DNA of 64,000 nt from Costus lasius (lineage: Eukaryota; Streptophyta; Magnoliopsida; Zingiberales; Costaceae), in the NCBI GenBank assembly GCA_027563935.2, contig CM050451.1, forward strand, positions 35,479,565 through 35,543,564, written 5' to 3'. Below are positions 20,716-31,483 of this stretch, one piece after another. Under the pieces are notes generated by a model, which had not been told where the DNA came from, made no database searches, and saw only the letters and a program-made list of their open reading frames with translations. A program made the position numbers and the translations under genes. Position 1 is the first letter of the stretch; every line of letters starts with the position of its first letter.

Positions 20716-22398
20716 TGAAAGTTCCCTTAAGGGGGGGGGGGGGGGGAAACCCTAATAGGCGCATATCAGAACTTGCAACAAGAGGAAATTAGGGTTTCCT
20801 AGGATCGCATGGATGAATATATGATCAACTTTATTAACATGTATAGATCAAGAAGGGGATCATACCATTGCCATTGCTTGGATGGCGACTTGGAAGAAGA
20901 GGGCGAGCGGCTCTCCTCCAAAGGTGACGCACACAAGGTGAAGATGACTACTCCCTTGGCGTCTTTGTGCTAGCAAAGCTTCAAGGTTTCCCTTCGTGAA
21001 GGAGATGAGAGATGTCTCTTGGTTTTGTTCTCTTCTCCTTTGCGTGAAGTCTCACCACATGACACAAGAGAGGTCGAGAGAGGAGAAGATGGCGACGAGA
21101 GAAGCGTTGCTCTTCGAACGTGGAGGCGTTCCACATTTTGGAAAAACCGATTTCCAAAAATAGCAAGTGCTTCAATGTATGCGATCATGCGTTCACTCCA
21201 AGTGAACCGACCGTAAACTTTTTCTCTCCCATTGAACCATGCATTCATATGATGAACCGGTTCAATTGGATTTGGTTCAAAGACCAAATCAAACCAAGCC
21301 TTGATCTATGAACCAAAAGGTTCAAGATCTAACCATACATCTCTTGATGCTCTTGATCATATCGATCAAGCATCAATTCTCTCGATCGAAGCTTACCGAT
21401 CTCAAGCCCTAATCAATCAAACATGATCAGACCAGATCTCAGTTACAATCAGAGTTTAAACTCCTTTAAACTGAACCAAAACAATTCAGTCCACACGATC
21501 TGACATAAGTAAGCCATATCATCAAATTGTGCGACCCTAAGGGTTTCCTTTAAATGTCGGTAACGATAACTTACGTTATCACGAACAGAGAGGGGTATCT
21601 AGCAACACATCACTGTCTCCCGATATAAAGGAAAGAGTCTTCCAAGACTACACCCAAACCATAGCACAAGTGTGAACCCAAGTCTCTTGACATATGTGTT
21701 TCCTTTGCCACTGGATGTTCTTATTGGACAAGCGTGTCAAGCCTGTAATTCCAATATGATGAGAGTGGTTAGATCAGATGAACATAGTCACCTGGGTATG
21801 GCCATACACTTTCTCAACCATCTCATCCAGGGGGCCCCTTCAGAACATCACACTCCAAACAAGGAGACGGCAATCCTATATCTATCACTAGTGCCCTAAC
21901 ATGACTCATGCTCATTATCCAAGATAGTCTATAACCATTATGTTTCAAATGATATTGAACTACCTCAAAATAATGCCAATCATCATTTAGAAACACAAGT
22001 GATCTCAAGTCAGAGGAAATATGCCACTTGTTTGCATACAAGGATTATTCACATTGTGACAAGCAATCGAATATCCTAAGTAGGGTCCGTCCAGTACATC
22101 CAATGTACCCATGAGTCTACATCTTATTCCATGCTCGAAGCATCCTATAAGATTAGAACACATATTAGTCTCAATCATATCAAGGCTATCTCATGTTCAC
22201 CAAGATATCTCGACTAAGGACAATACTGCATGTCAGCCAAGCTAAACACCATTGAGACATTATTCAGAAGTATACATATTGCAGCAGATAATGTAACAAC
22301 CTGAATAACAACCATTGCCTTTATAAACATAGAGTTTATACATGATACTGATAACAACCCAAGGCCTCAAACATTAGCCTTAAGGGCATACCCCAACA
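20716..22398 (-). repeat. CopA3 3' LTR
   Basis: On the minus strand it runs from TGTTGGGGTATGCCC (ending at 22398) to GGGAACTTTCA. A G run of 16 bases lies at 20731-20746. The ATGGCAATG-GTATGA string occurs here on the minus strand near 20860-20874. Small open frames here (for example 20970-21287 minus) recur in the other LTR copy and are not genes. Confidence 0.93.
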
Positions 22399-22418
22399 AT
22401 CTCCCACTTGCACTTAAT

Positions 22419-24889
22419 CTAATGGTTGAGAAATCTCAAACCCATATTATTACAGTGCTTCTCATGCTTCTGCTGCGCCAGAGGCTTTGTAAGCGGGTCA
22501 GCTAGATTGTCATCTGTATGAACCTTGCAGATTTTGATCTCGCCACGATCAATGATCTCCCGGATCAAGTGAAACCTTCTCTGTATGTGCTTGGACTTCT
22601 GGTGCGACCGTGGTTCCTTTGCCTGTGCTATTGCTCCAGTGTTATCACAGAAGATAACCAATGGATCTGCACTCGAAGGAACAACACCAAGTTCCTGAAC
22701 GAACTTACGAATCCACACTGCCTCCTTAGATGCTTCTGAGGCTGCAACATACTCGGCTTCTGTTGTGGAATCAGCAACAATTTATTGTTTGAAACTTTTC
22801 CACACCACTGCTCCTCCATTCAAGCTAAAACATAGCCTGATTGCGATCGGAAATCATCCTGGTCAGACTGGAACGAAGCGTCAGTATATCCTTCAATACT
22901 GAGTTCTTCCTGACCTCCATATATCAAGAACATATCTTTGGTCCTCCGAAGATATTTCAAAATGTTCTTGACCACAATCCAGTGTGCCTTCCCTGGATTA
23001 CTTTGGAATCGACTGGTCACGCTTAACCCGTAAGCGACGTCTGGGCGAGTACACAACATCGCATACATAATGGACCCAATAGCTGAAGCATAAGGCGTAT
23101 TGTCCATTTCATCTTTCTCAGTCTGTGTTTGTGGACACTGACTCTTTGAAAGATTCAAACCATGTCTGACAGGAAGATATCCTCTTTTAGAATTTTCTAA
23201 ATGGAATCTCTCCAGGACTTTATCGATGTAAGTACTCTAGCACAGCCCGAGAAGCCTCTTAGATCTATCTCTGTAGATCTTCACACCTAATACATAGGCT
23301 GCTTCTCCTAAATCTTTCATCTGGAAACATGTTCTTAACCATGCCTTGACTGCATGTAGTTCAGGAATATCGTTTCCAATGATTAAGATATCATCGACGT
23401 AGAGGACTAGGTAAGTAATCACGCTCCCACTAAACCTCTTATATACACACGGGTCATCTTCATTCTTGATGAAACCAAATTCACAGATTGATTCATCAAA
23501 ACGAATATTCCAGCTTCTTGATGCTTGTTTAAGTCCATAAATGGACTTCTTTAATTTGCATATTTTATGACGATCTGATGGATTGGTGAAACCTTCAGGT
23601 TGTGTCATATACACATCCTCCTCTAAGTTTCCATTAAGGAAAGCGGTCTTCACATCCATTTGCCAGATCTCATAATCATAATATGCCGCTATCGCAAGAA
23701 TAATCCGAATAGACTTGAACATGGCTACAGGAGAGAAAGTTTCATCATAATCTATCCCGTAGATTTGTTTGAAACCTTTCGCAACTAGCCTGCCTTTATA
23801 GGTAACCACGTTACCATCCATGTCTATCTTCTTCTTGAAGATCCACTTACAGCCTATAGGGATTACTCCCGGAGGCGGATCAACCAAATCCCAAACTTGG
23901 TTATCTGACATGGAGTCCATCTCGGCTCGCATAGCTTCAAGCCATCTCACTGATTCCGGTCCACTGACCGCATCCGCATAAGTGAGGGGTTCATCATCAA
24001 TGATGTAGACTCCGTCATAGCGCTCAGGCTGTCGACGGATCCTTCCCGATCTTCGCGGTTCCCGTGATATCTGAGCCTCAGGTTGTTCAGTAACCTGATC
24101 TACTAGCTCAGGCTCATCCAACTGTGCTTGACTACTTTGTCCTTCTTCTGGATTCTCATCCAGCTTTATTTCTCTCCCACTGGCCTCTTGCAGAAGAAAT
24201 TCCTTCTCAAGAAAAATAGCCGTCCGAGCAACAAATACTTTGTTCTCTTTGGGATCGTAGAAATAATAACCCTTAGTTTCTTTAGGGTAACCGACAAAGA
24301 TACATTTCTCAGATCTGCTCTCTAGTTTCCCAGAGGCGAGCTTTTTGACATAAGCCTCGCAACCCCAGATCTTAATAAATGTCAAGCTCGGCTGTTTCCC
24401 ATACCATAACTCATATGGAGTCTTTGAAACGGCCTTGGATGGCACTCGGTTTAGTACCTTTGCAGCTGTTTCCAGTGCAAATCCCCAAAAGGAGTAAGGT
24501 AGAGTAGCCTGACTCATCATAGAACGAACCATATCCAGTAAGGTTCTATTTCTCCTCTCGGACACACCATTCCATTGCGGTGTTCCTGGCGGAGTGAGCT
24601 GTGAGATAATCCAACACTCCTTCAGATAGTCAGTAAACTCATGACTCAAGTATTCTCCACCTCGATCTGATCGAAGTGCCTTGATATTTCGGCCTAGTTG
24701 ATTTTGTACTTCATTTTTGAACTCTTTGAACTTGTCAAAAGATTCACTCTTATGTCTCATTAGATAGACATAACCATATCTACTGAAATCATCAGTAAAG
24801 GTAATGAAGTATGAATAGCCACCTCTGGCATGTTTACTAAATGGCCCACACACATCACTGTGAATGAGGTCAAGTAAACCTGAAGCCCT
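22419..24889 (-). pseudogene. CopA3 Pol remnant: integrase core, reverse transcriptase, RNase H
   Basis: Reading from high to low coordinates, the integrase core and RT stay open from 24853 to 23237. A TAG at 23237-23239 then replaces the Gln of LGLCQSTY. RNase H suffers a one-base loss in a T run near 22825-22830 and a TAA just after, and the phase is restored for the last 99 codons (VWIRKF to RFLNH). The YVDD and DDE signatures survive. A net frame change near 24890, where part of the NKGQRASG coding region is missing, separates this from the Gag segment. Confidence 0.92.
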
Positions 24890-26336
24890 TTGTTATTAGA
24901 AAAGGAGACTTCGTCATTTTACCCATTAAACAAGCTTTGCATGTATCAAGTTCCTCATAGGAGAATGATCCCAGCAGTCCATGGTCATGCAACCGCTTAA
25001 TGCGCTTCTTGTTAATATGGCCTAAACGACTATGCCATAACAAGGTGCTGTCATCAGCATACTTGGCTTTCTTAATATCAATCTGTTGTATTGAACATTC
25101 CATGTCCAACATGAATAACCCATTGTTAATTGACCCAGTAGCATAAACAATATTATCAAAAGAAATATAACACTTTGAAATTTTGCATTCAAAGGAAAAC
25201 CCTTTCCTGACAAGAGCAGGAATAGAGATAATATTCTTAGTTATGCTCGGTACAAAATAACAATTGTCCAGTTCTAATACAAGACCAGATGGTAAAGAGA
25301 TGTGATATTCTCCTACAGCAACAGCAGCAACCCGTGCCCCGTTTCCTACTCGTAGGTCCACCTCATGCTGTCCCACCTGTCTTCTTCTCTTGAGTTCCTG
25401 TACATTTGAACAAATGTGAACTCCACATGCAGTGTCTAACACCCATGAAATAGAAGAAGATAGCATGACTTCAGTCACAAAAATACCTGAGCCAGAAGCG
25501 AAAGGGTTGCTTCCCTTCTTATCTCCTTGGAGCGCTTTACAGTCCTTTTTCCAGTGACCCAACTGGCCACAATGGAAACATCTGTATTCCTTTGACCGCT
25601 TAATCTTTTGCTTTAGAGCCTTGTTGTAGCTCTTGATAGGGGCTTTGCCCTTCTTCCCCTTCTTCTTGTTCCTTGAAGGAAACATTAGGACAGAGGATGA
25701 AGGCTTTCCCTTCTCATGAGACTGAGTCTGCTCTGTAGTCAAGAGCATGTTCAGTAACTCTGCCGGCGTACAGTCGATCTTGTTCATATTAAAATTAATG
25801 ATGAATGGATCGAAAGAGGCCAGGAGAGACTGCAGGATGATGTCTACAACAAGCTCCTGATTGATGGTGTGTCCCAGTTTCTCTAGAGCTTCTTTGTACC
25901 CAATCATCTTGAGTACGTGAGCTCCCACTGGACTCCCTTCAGTCAGTTTGCTCTGAAAGAAAAGTTTAGTCAAGGTATAGCGTTCAGTCCTTGCCTGTGC
26001 AGCATACAGCATCTTGAGATTTGCTATAATTTCAATAGCAGATAAATCTTCATGCTGACGCTGAAGCTCTGGCGTCATAGACGCAAGCATAAGGCAAGCG
26101 ACATCAATGCTATCATTGACATGCTTCTCATAAGCTTCCCGAACCGCCCTTGCGGCGTTCGCAGCGGGTTGAGGCGGTATTGCCGTCTCGAGGACATACA
26201 GTTTCCTCTCAGCCTTAAGAACAATCTTAAGGTGTCCGTACCAGTCTGAGAAGTTTGGCCCAGCAAACTTCTCCCTTTCCAGTAAGGATCGCACATTGAA
26301 CGCTGTGGTGTTCATTGCTGCAGTAATCTACAACAT
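24870..26336 (-). pseudogene. CopA3 Gag, protease and integrase zinc-finger segment
   Basis: It contains capsid-like Gag, the CCHC knuckle, WVLDTACG protease and HHCC domain, then leaves frame after GKMTKSPF. The ATG used as gag start in the other copies is ACA here, while the frame remains open back through a different ATG to the TTGTAG acceptor-like site at 26337-26338. That loss is easier to understand if translation really starts upstream, in the LTR exon. A small SH-to-K insertion (about three codons) distinguishes the Gag linker from the other copies. Confidence 0.9.
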
Positions 26337-27409
26337 TGCAAGAACAGCAAGGTCAGTATCAATGTTAGAATCAATTCAAGACTTAAGAATGATTCTTTTC
26401 TCACTATTTTATCTAGCTGAAAAATCCAGCAAAACAGCCCGAAAGAGTAAAACTCTTTTAGTGAGATGGGATCCAGATTTCATACTTGGTCTCCGCGTCC
26501 CGCTCAGGCGAGATAAGATGCACAGAGAGTACAAGCACTAATCTCTGGTAGGCAATCCCTGCCAATCGCCAACCCGTGCGATTCCCCTTCATCTGGGCAA
26601 TCCAGCAGACTGTGCCAACTGAGTTGGTACAACACAGTCTCTGATCCCACAGATGGCTGCCTCCATATAGCTACCATATGCTCAATATGTAGCCTACATG
26701 GTCAAGCTGACCCGACCTACTCCCTGGACCACCACGTGCTATGCTGAGCAACGAGAAGCAATAAATCCCTTCTCTGTAACACGCAGGTGTAATCACACAC
26801 CGTCTGAAGATAGATGGGCATGCCCACTGAGTGGGTACAACACGGCCCCAACGATAGTCAGAACAATGAGGTTTCGCGTCAGAAGGCTATCGTGCTTGAT
26901 ATTCATCATTGTATTTTAACGGTCCTTTTATCTTCTTACTATCATACAAATCCTATGGTGATAGCAGAAGAATAAATCATGCAGTTACTAAATTACTTAA
27001 ACAGTAAATTAAAAGCATGATTATCTTATGTGGTAAAAGCCCATTAAGCCTAAGTAAGACCTTAATTTAACTTAAGTCTTCACTTGAGCTCTTCATGGGT
27101 CTTTAGCATTTCATCTGGCCCAACCCGGGCCCAAGCGCCCACTACAGCTCAGATGCACCCACCAGGTAAAATGCGCCTGTCCTAGAGTCGAACCCTAGAC
27201 CTCCCACTGGTGAAGCCACTTGCTGCAAGCGCCTCTGCCATGTGTGCTCTGTGCTCATGTTTGATTAAAATACAATTTAATCTATCTAGACATGATTGAC
27301 TCGCAGGTCAATTACACATTATAAATTAATTAGAATGTGATGCGCAGATCACAATAATAATTTACAAATAATAATCCAGGCACGCAGGCCCCAGCACAGC
27401 ACACATTAA
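26337..27409 (-). other. CopA3 leader (truncated)
   Basis: No protein is encoded. On the minus strand it holds the three-way junction (near 26400-26465), H3, H2 (26607-26640, fully paired) and H1 (26816-26849, one G-U pair in the outer stem). Homology to the CopA1 leader stops after CACATTAA at 27409, where the deletion begins. Confidence 0.8.
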
Positions 27410-27421
27410 AGGTGACGACTT
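27410..27421. other. Deletion junction with templated filler in CopA3
   Basis: Between leader and truncated LTR lies a short stretch (about GGTGACGACTTG) belonging to neither flank. It looks like a fusion of AAAGGTGACG and GACTTGGAAG, both of which occur within about 80 bp inside the adjacent LTR. Confidence 0.6.
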
Positions 27422-28969
27422 GGAAGGGGATCATACCATTGCCATTGCTTGGATGGCGACTTGGAAGAAGAGGGCGAGCGGCTCTCCTCCAAAGGTGACG
27501 CACACAAGGTGAAGATGACTACTCCCTTGGCGTCTTTGTGCTAGCAAAGCTTCAAGGTTTCCCTTCGTGAAGGAGATGAGAGATGTCTCTTGGTTTTGTT
27601 CTCTTCTCCTTTGCGTGAAGTATCACCACACGACACAAGAGAGGTCGAGAGAGGAGAAGATGGCGACGAGAGAAGCGTTGCTCTTCGAACGTGGAGGCAT
27701 TCCACATTTTGGAAAAACCGATTTCCAAAAATAGCAAGTGCTTCAATGTATGCGATCATGCGTTCACTCCAAGTGAACCGACCGCAAACTTTTTCTCTCC
27801 CATTGAACCATGCGTTCATATGATGAACCGGTTCAATTGGATTTGGTTCAAAGACCAAATCAAACCAAGCCTTGATCTATGAACCAAAAGGTTCAAGATC
27901 TAACCGTACATCTCTTGATGCTCTTGATCATATCGATCAAGCATCAATTCTCTCGATCGAAGCTTACCGATCTCAAGCCCTAATCAATCAAACATGATCA
28001 GACCAGATCTCACTTACAATCAGAGTTTAAACTCCTTTAAACTGAACCAAAACAATTCAGTCCACACGATCTGACATAAGTAAGCCATATCATCAAATTG
28101 TGCGACCCTAAGGGTTTCCTTTAAATGTCGGTAACGATAACTTACGTTATCACGAACAGAGAGGGGTATCTAACAACACATCACTGTCTCCCGATATAAA
28201 GGAAAGAGTCTTCCAAGACTACACCCAAACCATAGCACAAGTGTGAACCCAAGTCACTTGACATATGTGTTTCCTTTGCCACTGGATGTTCTTATTGGAC
28301 AAGCGTGTCAAGCCTGTAATTCCAATATGATGAGAGTGGTTAGATCAGATGAACATAGTCACCTGGGTATGGCCATACACTTTCTCAACCATCTCATCCA
28401 GGGGGCCCCTTCAGAACATCACACTCCAAACAAGGAGACGGCAATCCTATATCTATCACTAGTGCCCTAACATGACTCATGCTCATTATCCAAGATAGTC
28501 TATAACCATTATGTTTCAAATGATATTGAACTACCTCAAAACAATGCCAATCATCATTTAGAAACACAAGTGATCTCAAGTCAGAGGAAATATGCCACTT
28601 GTTTGCATACAAGGATTATTCACATTGTGACAAGCAATCGAATATCCTAAGTAGGGTCTGTCCAGTACATCCAATGTACCCATGAGTCTACATCTTATTC
28701 CATGCTCGAAGCATCCTATAAGATTAGAACACATATTAGTCTCAATCATATCAAGGCTGTCTCATGTTCACCAAGATATCTCGACTAAGGACAATACTGC
28801 ATGTCAGCCAAGCTAAACACCATTGAGACATTATTCAGAAGTATACATATTGCAGCAGATAATGTAACAACCTGAATAACAACCATTGCCTTTATAAACA
28901 TAGAGTTTATACATGATACTGATAATAACCCAAGGACTCAAACATTAGCCTTAAGGGCATACCCCAACA
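27422..28969 (-). repeat. CopA3 5' LTR, truncated
   Basis: It aligns with 20852-22398 of the 3' LTR with about 1% differences. It lacks the U5 end and therefore the site normally used for reverse transcription. The start-exon string (complement of 27437-27445) and donor G (27436) are still present. It is followed by the ATTTT duplication. Confidence 0.92.
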
Positions 28970-28974
28970 ATTTT

Positions 28975-29439
28975 ATCTTACCAAACCAGCATAGTAAAAT
29001 AGGGAAGCTTTATCCTAGGTGTACTAGCAAGCATAGTTTGGAAAGGTATTCCACTATAGGAGGCATTGGAAAGACTAGTTATTTTGAAGCTACCCCTGCT
29101 GAACTGATTGATTCTTGGTATCCCATTCCATATCAAGAAAGTGAGCCTCAACCAACCTCTCATGATCACTTGATTGTGGCTATCCTTGAGGATCGAACCC
29201 AATTCACCTTTGACAAGGTACAATTCTCTTACCTAGTCAAGTATGTCAACGGTGATGAAGGTTGCCTCTCCGAGGAAGAGCTCACCATGGTTGCTCCAGA
29301 TCTACTCCAAGGGTACAAGGATAATTCTCCTGAGGAGAATTCTTCCCACCCGGGGAGAATTGATGGAGGACCAGCCCCTGCCCCACATAAGTTGCATAGG
29401 ACTAGGAAGAAGCCCTCCAAAAATGGCTTCCCCTCCTAG
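28975..29439 (+). pseudogene. GagR polyprotein C-terminal segment, possible chromodomain remnant
   Basis: The phase joins 20715 exactly after removal of CopA3 and one ATTTT. About 154 codons follow, ending in TAG. The stretch ILEDR...FSYLVKYVNGDEG...EEELTMVAPDLLQGYKDNSP resembles, in spacing and end pattern, the chromodomain tail of chromovirus integrases (ILDSR, YLVKW, SWEP, PELL, Y). The two signature tryptophans are not present. The rest is low complexity and basic. If the reading is right, RT, RNase H and most of integrase were lost between protease and this tail. That is inference, and the homology needs a profile search. Confidence 0.6.
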
Positions 29440-30787
29440 GCCCCCTTGTTGCATTTTCTCCTTACTTGTATATTTCCTTATTTGCACTTTCCATATTTGC
29501 AATTTGCTTTCGTTGAATAAATTTTACTTCTAGTGCATCATGTAGTTTTGCATGCTAGGATAGTATCTTGCATTTGCAACTAACATGGCAGGTTAGGGTT
29601 AGCTCAAAGAGACATTTAGGAGTTCAGCTCAAGTCACTCAACTAGTGGAGCTCCCAATTTGGAAAGAGAGCACTTCAACTACTTCAATCCAAAGACTTCA
29701 ATATGGAGTTGCTTGCAATTAAGTCAACATCCCTTCCAAAACAAGCCAAGGCGCCAACCATGAGAGAAGGAATCGAATTCAGCCCACACTTCCCAATTTG
29801 CGCCAAAGATACCAAAGATCAAATCAAGATCCACAAATCATGGGATCCCCATCTAGATCCCCAATTTGTGGAAACATCTATGGAAATCTCTTAGCCACCA
29901 AGCTCTTGAAGGAAGGATTTCGAATTTCAAATGGATTCGAAAGCAAGGAAGAATTCAGCCCACACTTGCCAATTGCGCCAACCATCAATCAAGATCCACA
30001 ATTTGTGGAACCCAATCACATTGTCATCAAAGCAAACAAGGAAAGAGACCAAGGAAACCTTCGGCCACAAGAAAACTCCACCAAAAACAATAAGAAGTCG
30101 AATTCAAAAATCAGCCACTAAAAGGAAGGATCAAATGAAGACATCAATGCTGAATTTTTTCTTGCTTCTTTTGTAATTTCGCCAAGGGTAAAATGTCATC
30201 CTTACCCTTGGCCCTAATCAGCCTATAAGTTGTATTTCTCTTTCTTTTGTCGAGTAGTTGCCTAGTGAAAAAAAATGGTGTTTGCAATGGTGCTTGTGTC
30301 GCCAAATACCTCTCTTCTCCCCCTCTTCTAAAGGGCCGAGCCCTTTCCCTTCCCCTCTTCTCCTTCTCCCCTCTAATCCTCCATTCAACTAAAAGCCTTG
30401 AAGGTCCTTGACATCCTTTGATGAGACTTCAAGGAAGATCCACCACACTTTGATCTCGGCAAGCATTAGAAGGCTCCTTGGAAGCTTCATCACTCTCGGC
30501 CATCATGAAGAATGACATCAAGAAGACACCTCTTTGGCTAAGTTCCTTTCCCTCGCCCTCTTTTTAATTCTATAACTTATTCCTACACTAACCTTGTTGT
30601 TTCTTGAAGGATGACGCAAGGATTTGGAGGTTCTCTTGGCGCAAGACACTCTTCTTCCACCCCCCTTTAAATTAGATAGTCCTTAATCTTGTTAGCAAGA
30701 GAATTTGGGAGCCTAACTCCCCTCTTGACTTATCTTTGATTGTTGGACAATTAAACTTTGTTTAAACTCACCCACGCATGTGTGGAC
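29440..30787 (+). other. GagR 3' untranslated region
   Basis: About 1.35 kb without a credible gene. It holds a degenerate direct repeat built around GAATTCAGCCCACACTT (29774-29880 and 29949-30010), a CT-rich stretch (30300-30380) and AT-rich spacers. Overlapping small frames at 29703-30176 come from the repeats. The purine tract expected before the LTR is not obvious. Confidence 0.55.
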
Positions 30788-31483
30788 TGATGTAGGACGG
30801 AAGCGTGTGACAATGATACTAATTTAAAATTAAATTATTATTTTTTTATTTTATTTTTAGAGAAACCAAAATTCAGAAATCAGTCAGAATTCAGTGCCAC
30901 TGAAGAATATCATTTATAAAAAGTAACTATGCCTTGTAGGAAAATCCATATATCTAAAATTTGAACCTATTATACCAAGATGTAGAACAAAAGTAGTTCT
31001 TTAAAATCGTGTAAGAATTATAGCGTGAAGAACTATCAGGCATATATAATCACTGCAACCATATAACTAATCAGATTGGAAAATTAAAACTGCATTGAAC
31101 TGTTTCAGATAGCAATTGTTGCAATGCTTCATAAGTTGAACCGTTGAACCTAGGATTGCATCAACTAGTCCACATGAAAGAACAAGATGTGTGCATCATT
31201 ATCTGACCAAAGTTCAAGACCTTTGTTACACTGATTGCTTAAAACACCTGCACAAAAAGGGCTAGTCAGATTAGTCGATAAAACAATTGCAGGAAATGTA
31301 TTAGTTATCAAAAGTTGTCAGGTATCCTTGGTTGATCTGTTGAATCTGAGTTCGGTTCGACTGGTACAACTGATGAAACAGGATTTGTTCTTCCTAATCG
31401 TGCCAAAATTCAAGACTTTTGTTGCCTAGATCGCTTAAACTACCTGCAAGAACAAGGTTAACCATTAGCAAAGCAGAAGTTGT
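30788..31483 (+). repeat. GagR 3' LTR, left part (probable)
   Basis: TGATGTAGGACGG is an imperfect inverted match to the LTR end CCCCCTGCATCA (reverse complement TGATGCAGGGGG). The segment ends at the CopB duplication GTTGT (31479-31483) and resumes at 51902. An 85-bp degenerate direct repeat occurs inside it, at about 31175-31260 and 31370-31456. The left boundary is a moderate-confidence inference. Confidence 0.45.

Larger units (their letters stand above)
20716..28969 (-). mobile_element. CopA3: Ty1/copia element, minus strand, 5' LTR truncated
   Basis: The flanks are ATTTT (20711-20715 and 28970-28974). The 3' LTR is 20716-22398. The 5' LTR is reduced to about 27422-28969: its last 140 bp or so, the primer site and roughly 700 bp of leader are gone, joined by a short filler. 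Over the shared 1.55 kb I count about 13-15 LTR differences (near 0.9%). The polyprotein has several lesions. Confidence 0.94.

Noticed and set aside
29038..29533. Several overlapping frames on both strands near 29.2-29.5 kb as separate genes
   Set aside because: The plus frame from 28975 is the in-phase continuation of GagR; the others are shadows of it.
29533..29539. TGCATCA at 29533 as the end of the GagR LTR
   Set aside because: Only seven bases match and the preceding CCCCC is missing; the match at 53437-53448 covers twelve.
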